A stretch of DNA of 5,317 nt from Firmicutes bacterium UBA1047 (lineage in GTDB: Bacteria; Bacillota; Clostridia; Tissierellales; Sedimentibacteraceae): contig DCDU01000238.1 in the NCBI GenBank assembly GCA_002316585.1, forward strand, positions 20,867 through 26,183, in the 5' to 3' direction. The position numbers were made by a program, and so were the translations under genes. The notes beneath the pieces are model-generated. The model saw only the letters and a program-made list of their open reading frames with translations. It was not told the DNA's origin and made no database searches. How positions within the stretch are numbered: the first letter of the stretch is position 1; each line of letters starts with the position of its first letter. This document shows positions 1 to 5,317 of this stretch, in pieces.

Positions 1-687
1 TTTGTATTCTACAGTATCTGTGTTTTCTGATTTTTTTCCTTCTATTGCAATCATTCCGGTACCTGCTCCACTTACACAAAAACCGCAAGTGTTCAAAAAG
101 TCCTGCAAGTCCACAATTTCAGGCTCCCTTGCCGGATTATAAATAACTGTTTTGCCGGGATTACCTACCGCAAACAGCATAATATTTTCAGTCGCTCCCA
201 CGCTTGGATAGTCAAGATGAATTTCACAGCTGAGCGGTTCTTTTACTGCGCCGACCAATAAACCATTTTTTTCTGTTATTTCAACTCCAAGCTTTCTTAA
301 TCCCCTCAAATGCAAATCAATAGGTCTGAGACCTATTTCACAGCCTCCGGGATAAGCAACTTCAACATTTCCTGTACGCTGCAGAACAGCTCCCATCAAT
401 ATTATTGATGATCTGATTTTCCTTACTAATTTTTCGGGAACTATATGAGCATTTAAACATCTTGTATCAATTAATGCAATACCATTTTCAAATTGGACAC
501 TGCATCCCATAGTGCTTAGTATTTCAAGCATATCTTTTACATCTTCAATATCCGGTATATTTTCGAGAATATATTCTCTTCCGGTGATTACAGTGCTTGC
601 CAAAATAGGAAGAGCAGCATTTTTCGAGCCTCCGATATCGACAATTCCTTCAAGACTGTTTCTTCCTTCAACAATAAAGCTTCCCAT
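1..687 (-). CDS. murA: UDP-N-acetylglucosamine 1-carboxyvinyltransferase (MurA), 3' partial
   Basis: MurA transfers enolpyruvate from phosphoenolpyruvate to UDP-GlcNAc, the first committed cytoplasmic step of peptidoglycan synthesis. The window holds 229 codons without a stop, a little over half of the usual 420 or so residues; the rest lies beyond the left edge. Visible motifs are GSKNAALPIL with lysine 22 and asparagine 23 in the same positions as the Escherichia coli enzyme, VRKIRSSIILMG (88-99), and the active loop PGGCEIGLRPIDLH (113-126). Cysteine 116 corresponds to the PEP-reactive, fosfomycin-targeted cysteine 115 of E. coli. NPAREPEIVDL (184-194) and SGAGTGMIAIEG (206-217) follow. 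Because the cysteine is kept, fosfomycin sensitivity of this copy is expected (inference). The ATG has GGAGGG 6 nt upstream. Many Firmicutes carry two MurA paralogues; this one sits in the dcw cluster 61 nt after murG. AroA, the related EPSP synthase, is excluded by the PGGC loop. Confidence 0.97.
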   Translation of the reverse strand, partial: MGSFIVEGRNSLEGIVDIGGSKNAALPILASTVITGREYILENIPDIEDVKDMLEILSTMGCSVQFENGIALIDTRCLNAHIVPEKLVRKIRSSIILMGAVLQRTGNVEVAYPGGCEIGLRPIDLHLRGLRKLGVEITEKNGLLVGAVKEPLSCEIHLDYPSVGATENIMLFAVGNPGKTVIYNPAREPEIVDLQDFLNTCGFCVSGAGTGMIAIEGKKSENTDTVEYK

Positions 688-693
688 TTTTAT

Positions 694-699
694 CCCTCC
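694..699 (-). promoter_or_regulatory. Ribosome binding site of murA
   Basis: GGAGGG on the minus strand lies 6 nt before the murA ATG. It is the strongest Shine-Dalgarno site in the window and belongs to the gene with the longest upstream spacer, so murA can be translated independently of murG. Confidence 0.8.
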
Positions 700-713
700 G
701 CAACAAGCTAATA

Positions 714-728
714 AACATATTATATGTT
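714..728 (-). promoter_or_regulatory. Palindrome with perfect TATAAT in the murG-murA spacer (possible weak promoter)
   Basis: Within the 61-nt spacer, AACATATAATATGTT is a perfect 7-bp inverted repeat around one central base. Its middle reads TATAAT on the minus strand (719-724), the consensus -10 box, about 30 nt before the murA start. No convincing -35 box lies 16 to 18 nt upstream (the hexamers there are AAGTGA-like), and no TGn extension is present. The repeat is too AT-rich and too tightly closed to be a good RNA hairpin and has no following T-run, so it is not a terminator. It may be an internal promoter for murA, a small operator, or chance in AT-rich DNA. Confidence 0.25.
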
Positions 729-748
729 ATGCAAAGTTTTTTCACTTG

Positions 749-1867
749 TTACTTTCGTTCATTAATCAGCTCCACCATTGCTGCGTATATTTTATTTTCA
801 ACGTCAGAATTCCCTAATTTTTTGGAATTTAACGACATGGTCTTCAATACATGCTTATTTTCTATAATTTCTTCGATTGCTTTTAAAAGAGTTCCGCCGG
901 TTAAGTCTTTTTCCAATATAACCTTGGCAGCTCCTTCCTTTTCTAAAGCACGCGCATTATATTCCTGATGATTTTCCGCGGTGTAGGTTTTTGGTATTAA
1001 AATAGACGGAACTCCGATTGCAGTGATTTCTGCAATAGTTATGGCTCCGGCGCTTCCTATAACTATATCTGAAGCTGAAAGAGCTGCAGGTGCTTCATAC
1101 ATATAATCTTTTATTTCAATATTTCTTTCAATTTCAATATTTCCGTTTTTTAACTCTTCCATAAAACTTTTAAAAAGCTTCTTGCCCGTTACATGCAGTA
1201 TTCTTATATTTTTATTGCCGTTGTAATTTCTTATAACATCAACTATTGCTTCATTTAAGCTTATTTGACCTCCGCTGCCGCCAAATGAATAAATAAATAC
1301 ATCATCAGGCTTTAAATTATACTTGGTTCTTGATTTTCTCCTGTCGGCTGTAATTACATCCTTTCTTACCGGGTTCCCCACTAAAATAAGCTTGTTTTGT
1401 GCTCCTTCGGGAAAATACTGTTTAGCTTCCTCAAAGCTTATTCCTATAGTGTCAACAATTTTACTTAAAAGTTTATTGGTTATTCCCGGAAAAACATTTT
1501 GCTCCAATATCATTGTAGGTATCTTTTTTAAATGGGCAGCCAAAACTACCGGACCGCACACATATCCTCCCGTACCTACAACTATATCAGGCTTAAATTC
1601 ATTTATTATTTTAAATGATTCCATTACGCCTTTTGCCGAAGCAAACAGCGTTTTAATATTTTCAAGGGTAATTTTCCTTCTTAAATATTTAGCAGTTACA
1701 GATTTAAATTCAAAGCCTTCCTTTGGAACTAATTCGCTTTCAAGACTGTTCCTGCTTCCCACATATAAAACAGCATCCGAAGGATTTTCCTGCCTTACTT
1801 TTTGAGCTATTGCCAACGCCGGATTAATGTGGCCTCCGGTGCCTCCGCCTGTTATCAAAACTTTCAT
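749..1867 (-). CDS. murG: UDP-GlcNAc:lipid I N-acetylglucosaminyltransferase (MurG)
   Basis: MurG is a peripheral membrane GT-B glycosyltransferase that adds GlcNAc from UDP-GlcNAc to lipid I, yielding lipid II on the cytoplasmic face. The 372-residue product shows the N-domain glycine loops GGGTGGH (7-13) and GTGGYVCGP (98-106), EQN..PG (122-128), GNPVR (164-168), and the C-domain GGSGGQ (196-201) and SDIVIGSAGAITIAE (266-280), whose glutamate 280 matches the nucleotide-ribose contact of the family. ENHQEYNA (298-305) is the usual late motif. The frame is open upstream to 1927, but the chosen ATG is preceded at 6 nt by AGGAG and places MKVLITGGGTGGH at the exact N-terminus expected. The 20-residue extension would read through ftsW and has no family counterpart. 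Where many MurG proteins have arginine before the SGA/AGA stretch, this one has serine 272. Spacing after ftsW implies co-translation. Confidence 0.97.
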   Translation of the reverse strand: MKVLITGGGTGGHINPALAIAQKVRQENPSDAVLYVGSRNSLESELVPKEGFEFKSVTAKYLRRKITLENIKTLFASAKGVMESFKIINEFKPDIVVGTGGYVCGPVVLAAHLKKIPTMILEQNVFPGITNKLLSKIVDTIGISFEEAKQYFPEGAQNKLILVGNPVRKDVITADRRKSRTKYNLKPDDVFIYSFGGSGGQISLNEAIVDVIRNYNGNKNIRILHVTGKKLFKSFMEELKNGNIEIERNIEIKDYMYEAPAALSASDIVIGSAGAITIAEITAIGVPSILIPKTYTAENHQEYNARALEKEGAAKVILEKDLTGGTLLKAIEEIIENKHVLKTMSLNSKKLGNSDVENKIYAAMVELINERK

Positions 1868-1869
1868 CT

Positions 1870-2988
1870 TTAACTCCTGTAAGTATTTGAATACTTCGAT
1901 ATATTCAACAAAATTCCCATAGAGCACAGTAAAAACATCAAAGAAGACCCTCCCGCACTGATAAAAGGCAGCGCTCTTCCCGTTGGAGGCATTGATGATG
2001 TTGCTACTGCTATATGTATAATAAATTGCACCAATACCAATACAGTCAACCCTAATGCAGTCTGGCTTCCAAAAAAATCATCCGTATTCATGGAAATTCT
2101 AAGCCCTCTCCAGGCAAAAACCACAAAACCAAGCATCAAAAAAACACATCCCACAAAGCCAAGTTCTTCGCCTATTATTGAGAAAATAAAGTCGTTGTAT
2201 GCTTCCGGCAAATGGAAAAATTTTTGTCTGCTCTTTCCGATTCCCATTCCAAAAAGACCTCCCGTACCTAAGGCATACAATGAATTTATAATTTGATAAC
2301 CTTCATCCAAGGGATATTTAAACGGGTCAAAAAATACAATTATTCTTGTTATACGGTAAGCCTGTGTTGCAATCAATAAAGCAACACCCGCAGCAGCAAG
2401 CACAACAAGCATTACCAAGTGGCTTATTCTTGCTCCAGAGCAAAAGAACATAACCATAAGAGTTCCGCCCAATATTATCGCCGTGCTCAGGTCATCCTGA
2501 ATTGCGATTAAGCCGCAAAAAAAAGCTATATATCCTAATGAAGGAATAAATCCCTTTAAAAACGATGACAAATCTTCTCTTTTTCTGTTGAAGTAATCAG
2601 CCATGTACAGAACACCGCCGATTTTTATTATTTCAGAAGGCTGCAGAGACATTCCTGCTATTACTATCCACCTTTGAGCACCGTTTGATGCGATTCCCAA
2701 CACAACCGTCAGCATTGCCAAGACTAAACATACAATTAGTATTAGCTTGTTGAATTTTTTGTAGATTATGTATGGAAGATTTGCAAAAAACATCATGCCC
2801 GCAAGCCCTATCCCAGCTGCTATAACCTGCTTTCTCAAGAAATAAAAGGGGTCCCCTCCATTATAATATCCGTCAGGATAGGAAGAGCTGTAAACCATTA
2901 AAAAACCAAATAACACCAATAGGACTATTACAAAAACCAATACCCAGTCTATAGTCCGTACCTTAGCTCTCTTTAATGTTTCCTCCAT
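1870..2988 (-). CDS. ftsW: SEDS-family lipid II glycosyltransferase, FtsW/SpoVE type
   Basis: SEDS proteins are polytopic membrane glycosyltransferases that polymerise lipid II together with a class B penicillin-binding protein, at the division septum (FtsW) or in spore cortex (SpoVE). The 372 residues include about ten hydrophobic segments, the first near 14-34 ending in the family's VYSSS. Landmarks are GAQRWI (103-108), LQPSEIIKIG (115-124), QDDLSTA (164-170), the long extracellular loop with EAYNDFIFSIIGEELGFVG (262-280) holding the conserved aspartate 266, and the signature MPPTG...LPFISAGGSS (333-349). Placement between murD and murG argues for FtsW or SpoVE over RodA. In Bacillus subtilis this slot is spoVE, and sequence alone does not separate the two here. 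The ATG lies inside the end of murD with AAAGGG 9 nt upstream; no in-frame ATG, GTG or TTG follows before the first helix, so this start is the reasonable one. murG begins 2 nt after the stop. Confidence 0.93.
   Translation of the reverse strand: MEETLKRAKVRTIDWVLVFVIVLLVLFGFLMVYSSSYPDGYYNGGDPFYFLRKQVIAAGIGLAGMMFFANLPYIIYKKFNKLILIVCLVLAMLTVVLGIASNGAQRWIVIAGMSLQPSEIIKIGGVLYMADYFNRKREDLSSFLKGFIPSLGYIAFFCGLIAIQDDLSTAIILGGTLMVMFFCSGARISHLVMLVVLAAAGVALLIATQAYRITRIIVFFDPFKYPLDEGYQIINSLYALGTGGLFGMGIGKSRQKFFHLPEAYNDFIFSIIGEELGFVGCVFLMLGFVVFAWRGLRISMNTDDFFGSQTALGLTVLVLVQFIIHIAVATSSMPPTGRALPFISAGGSSLMFLLCSMGILLNISKYSNTYRS
1874..1878 (-). promoter_or_regulatory. Ribosome binding site of murG, built from the last ftsW codons
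   Basis: The last two sense codons of ftsW, AGG AGT, supply the AGGAG Shine-Dalgarno site 6 nt before the murG ATG at 1867. This decides the murG start against the longer open frame and suggests translational coupling of the two genes. Confidence 0.75.
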
Positions 2989-4330
2989 AATAATTTACCC
3001 TTTCTTTAAAATCTCTGCCTCTGACTTCATAATTAGGGTACATTCCCCAGCTGGCACATGCGGGAGATAACACAACATTGTCTCCTTCTTCAGCTAATTC
3101 AAAACTTTTTTTCACAGCTTCATCCATTGATTTTACTTTGTATATATTTTCAAAGCCATATTTTCCGGCACATCTTTCTATATCATCGGCAGTCTGACCC
3201 AAGAGAATCAAAGCTTTCACCTTATTGTCAAAAGCTTTTATAAAATCATCGTATAGTGATTGTTTGTCATAGCCTCCCGCTATTAAAACTATTGGCTTAT
3301 CAATTCCCTGAACAGCTTTTATCGATGCATCGGGATTTGTTCCCTTTGAATCATTGTAAAATTTAACCTTGTTATATTCTCCGGTGAATTCAAGACGATG
3401 CTCCACACCTTTAAATTCTTTCAAAACTTTCGCTATTGCCTTGATGTCTATTCCCAAAGCTATGGCAGCACCGGAAGCCGCCATTGCATTCTCTAAATTA
3501 TGTTTTCCCGGTATGAATATTTCTTTTGTATCAATTATAAATTCTGTTTTGCCATGGCTTTTATAAACCATGCGACCCTTTTCAGAAAATATTCCATCCT
3601 CTAATACTCTATCGGAGCTAAAAAATATTTTTTTAGCCCTTATATGCACTATATTTTTTCTTATTGTCTCATCTTCATAATTTAGTATTGCATAATCATT
3701 TTCATCCTGATTGATTATATTTTTAAATTTTGCTTCAACATAATTTTCTATTGTATGATGATAATCCATATGGTCAGGAGTAATATTTGTTATTATGCTG
3801 ATGTGAGGCTTATATTCACTTGTACCCGCTAACTGGAAGCTGCTTACCTCAGCCACAAGAATATCTTCTTTATTTGCATTTAATGCATCATTAAACATTC
3901 CAAAACCGATATTCCCTGTTACCTTGTATGTCTTTCCGCCTTCTTCAGCCATTTCGCCGATTAAAGTTGTTGTAGTTGTTTTGCCGTTAGTCCCCGTTAT
4001 GGAAACTATCGTTGCGTTTGTTACCCTGTACGCTGCTTCTATGTCACTTATTACTTCTATATTATTGCTTTTAAGCTTTTCAATTATGGGTACTTCATAT
4101 TTTATTCCGGGACTTTTTATTGCATAATCTAACTTTTTAAAATTTATTTTTTCAATTTCTTCATTTCCGAAGAAATATTCTATTTTAATTCCTTCCAATT
4201 CTTTTAAATTTTCTTCTAAGTTTTCTTTCGATAATTCATCAAATGCATAAATATTTGCACCTATCTTATTTAATCCTTTTATGCATGAAATGCCTGAAAC
4301 TCCAAGCCCTACCACAAGTATATTTTTCAT
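2963..4330 (-). CDS. murD: UDP-N-acetylmuramoyl-L-alanine--D-glutamate ligase (MurD)
   Basis: MurD is the cytoplasmic ATP-dependent ligase that adds D-glutamate to UDP-MurNAc-L-alanine. The 455-residue length is normal for the family. The N-terminal Rossmann-like UDP-binding domain opens with ILVVGLGVSG (4-13). The central Mur-ligase ATPase domain has the P-loop GTNGKTTT (113-120), EVSSFQL (161-167), NITPDHMDYH (182-191) and a lysine at 201 matching the carbamylated lysine of MurD. PGKHNLENAMAA (274-285) follows, and the C-terminal domain carries HRLE (311-314), NDSKGTN (326-332), GGYDK (352-356) and SPACASWGMYPNYEVRG (422-438). NDSK plus SPACAS identifies MurD rather than MurC, MurE or MurF. 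The ATG has an AAGAAGG ribosome site 6 nt upstream and the residues start right at the Rossmann strand, so this start is secure. The 3' end overlaps the start of the SEDS gene by 26 nt. Confidence 0.98.
   Translation of the reverse strand: MKNILVVGLGVSGISCIKGLNKIGANIYAFDELSKENLEENLKELEGIKIEYFFGNEEIEKINFKKLDYAIKSPGIKYEVPIIEKLKSNNIEVISDIEAAYRVTNATIVSITGTNGKTTTTTLIGEMAEEGGKTYKVTGNIGFGMFNDALNANKEDILVAEVSSFQLAGTSEYKPHISIITNITPDHMDYHHTIENYVEAKFKNIINQDENDYAILNYEDETIRKNIVHIRAKKIFFSSDRVLEDGIFSEKGRMVYKSHGKTEFIIDTKEIFIPGKHNLENAMAASGAAIALGIDIKAIAKVLKEFKGVEHRLEFTGEYNKVKFYNDSKGTNPDASIKAVQGIDKPIVLIAGGYDKQSLYDDFIKAFDNKVKALILLGQTADDIERCAGKYGFENIYKVKSMDEAVKKSFELAEEGDNVVLSPACASWGMYPNYEVRGRDFKERVNYYGGNIKES
2998..3003 (-). 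promoter_or_regulatory. Ribosome binding site of ftsW, inside murD
   Basis: AAAGGG on the minus strand lies 9 nt before the ftsW ATG and within the murD coding sequence. It is a moderate match to the Shine-Dalgarno consensus. Ribosomes finishing murD pass over it before stopping 26 nt inside ftsW, which favours coupled translation (inference). Confidence 0.55.
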
Positions 4331-4336
4331 TTTTTA

Positions 4337-4343
4337 CCTTCTT
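4337..4343 (-). promoter_or_regulatory. Ribosome binding site of murD
   Basis: AAGAAGG on the minus strand lies 6 nt before the murD ATG, in the 43-nt gap after mraY. A second purine run (AGGAAAG) lies just upstream of it. It supports the chosen murD start. Confidence 0.7.
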
Positions 4344-4373
4344 TCCTAAAAAGCCCACTATAATTTTATGTTG

Positions 4374-5317
4374 TTATATTGAATAAATACCTATAAATGC
4401 TAAGATTACGGTTACAATCCAAAATACTCCCACAACCTTGGTTTCCTTCCAGCCGCACATTTCAAAATGGTGATGAATGGGTGCCATTTTAAATACCCTG
4501 CGTTTTGTTCTCTTATAATGGAGAACCTGAATAATCACCGAAAGTGCTTCCGCAAAATATATGCCGCCTATTATGGGTATAAATAAAACAGTGTTTGATA
4601 ATACCGCAACAGCGGCAACAGCCCCGCCTAAAGCCAAGGAGCCGGTATCTCCCATAAATACCTTTGCCGGATTTGCATTATGCTTTAAAAATCCAAGACA
4701 GGCACCTGAGACTGCGGCACTCACCAATGAAATTCCTTCATATATTTTGTTTTCTTCTATTAAACTATTGGCAATCAAGCTGAAAGCTGCCATAACTATC
4801 AAGGTTACTCCGGTGTTAAGACCGTCCAGTCCGTCAGTCAGATTCACGGCATTTACCATTCCTACTGTGAAAAAGGTGATGAAAGGTATGTACAATACTC
4901 CTAAATCAATATGTATATTTACATAGGGAATTATCAGGGTAGTGCCCATTGCGCTGTATTTTGAGCCGTACCACGCCAACAGAACCGAAAAAATCAGCTG
5001 TCCTATAATTTTTTGATATGCCCGAAGTCCCAAGTTTCTTTTTAATACTACCTTTATATAATCATCTATAAATCCGATTGCCCCAAATCCTAACATGAAA
5101 AATATTACCGCCCATACTTCTGCCTTAAAAAGCCTGCTGGTTAAAACCGCAATCAGAATTGCAAATATAATAATTACGCCGCCCATTGTAGGGGTTCCCG
5201 TCTTGCCGAAGTGACTTTTGGGTCCCTCCTCCCGGATACTTTGTCCTACTTTAAGGCGCTTTAAGATCGGAATTACGACCGGTCCTAAAAACAATGCTAT
5301 TAAAAAGGATACTATTA
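4374..5317 (-). CDS. mraY: Phospho-N-acetylmuramoyl-pentapeptide-transferase (MraY), 5' partial
   Basis: MraY is the integral membrane enzyme that transfers phospho-MurNAc-pentapeptide from UDP to undecaprenyl phosphate, giving lipid I. The frame is open to the right edge, so the start codon lies outside; 313 residues are visible against about 320 usual, so probably only some ten are missing. Visible residues (numbered from the edge) show the family's landmarks: GP..IP near the N-terminus, then GQSIREEGPKSH and KTGTPTMGG, the paired aspartates in FIDDY (84-85), NLTDGLDG (158-165), FMGDTGS with the third catalytic aspartate (about 222), and the PIHHHFE histidine motif (279-285). Many hydrophobic segments fit the ten-helix fold. 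A TTG at 5294 could be taken as a start, but the upstream in-frame residues (IVSFLIAL) continue the first membrane helix, so it is internal. The gene is first of those seen here; murD follows after 43 nt. Motif evidence makes the identity nearly certain. Confidence 0.97.
   Translation of the reverse strand, partial: IVSFLIALFLGPVVIPILKRLKVGQSIREEGPKSHFGKTGTPTMGGVIIIFAILIAVLTSRLFKAEVWAVIFFMLGFGAIGFIDDYIKVVLKRNLGLRAYQKIIGQLIFSVLLAWYGSKYSAMGTTLIIPYVNIHIDLGVLYIPFITFFTVGMVNAVNLTDGLDGLNTGVTLIVMAAFSLIANSLIEENKIYEGISLVSAAVSGACLGFLKHNANPAKVFMGDTGSLALGGAVAAVAVLSNTVLFIPIIGGIYFAEALSVIIQVLHYKRTKRRVFKMAPIHHHFEMCGWKETKVVGVFWIVTVILAFIGIYSI

Noticed and set aside
688..748. Possible rho-independent terminator between murG and murA
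   Set aside because: The only inverted repeat is pure AT apart from one G-C pair per arm, has almost no loop and is not followed by a T-run.
512..968. Two overlapping plus-strand open frames spanning the murG-murA junction
   Set aside because: They are antisense to murA, the spacer and the end of murG. Composition is Ser/Ile/Phe-rich, as expected of a shadow frame, and no family is recognised.
1323..1805. 160-residue open frame on the plus strand
   Set aside because: It lies entirely antisense to murG, whose motifs are intact. It has no recognisable family features and is a shadow of the coding strand.
4331..4373. Possible regulatory element or missing small gene between mraY and murD
   Set aside because: The 43 nt hold only purine-rich ribosome-binding sequence and AT-rich filler. 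There is no repeat, promoter pair or open frame of note.
4561..4926. 121-residue open frame on the plus strand
   Set aside because: It is antisense to the conserved core of mraY, has low-complexity composition, and is explained by reverse-strand codon bias.
1..5317. A previously undescribed system hidden in the window
   Set aside because: Essentially every base is covered by five well-known cell-wall genes with intact motifs. There are no foreign genes, repeats, mobile elements or unexplained conserved structures.

Overview
The window is a solid block of peptidoglycan-precursor and division genes, all on the minus strand. It is part of a dcw (division and cell wall) cluster. In transcription order, from the right edge to the left edge, it holds mraY (5' end cut off by the window), murD, an ftsW/spoVE-type SEDS gene, murG, and murA (3' end cut off by the window). 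The genes are tightly packed: 43 nt between mraY and murD, a 26-nt overlap between murD and ftsW, 2 nt between ftsW and murG, and 61 nt between murG and murA. No stretch above 300 bases lacks a gene. I see no RNA gene, mobile element, CRISPR array or rho-independent terminator.

The sequence is AT-rich, the Shine-Dalgarno sites are purine-rich (GGAGGG, AGGAG, AAGAAGG, AAAGGG), and the residue style suggests a low-GC Firmicute, most likely in the Clostridia in the broad sense. Having murA rather than murB directly after murG, where Bacillus subtilis has murB, fits several clostridial dcw clusters. I cannot name a genus from sequence alone.

The genes cover consecutive steps of one pathway. MurA makes the first committed precursor, UDP-GlcNAc-enolpyruvate. 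MurD adds D-glutamate to UDP-MurNAc-L-Ala. MraY moves the finished UDP-MurNAc-pentapeptide onto undecaprenyl phosphate to form lipid I. MurG adds GlcNAc to form lipid II. The SEDS protein polymerises lipid II into glycan at the septum or, if it is SpoVE, in the spore cortex. All frames are intact inside the window, and the catalytic motifs I checked are present. Close spacing, with one Shine-Dalgarno site built from the last two ftsW codons, indicates a co-transcribed and partly translationally coupled operon.

I found no novel system. The points worth a second look are small: a palindrome containing a perfect TATAAT in the murG-murA gap, the overlapping murD-ftsW junction, two start codons that are easy to mis-annotate, and a few family-position substitutions.
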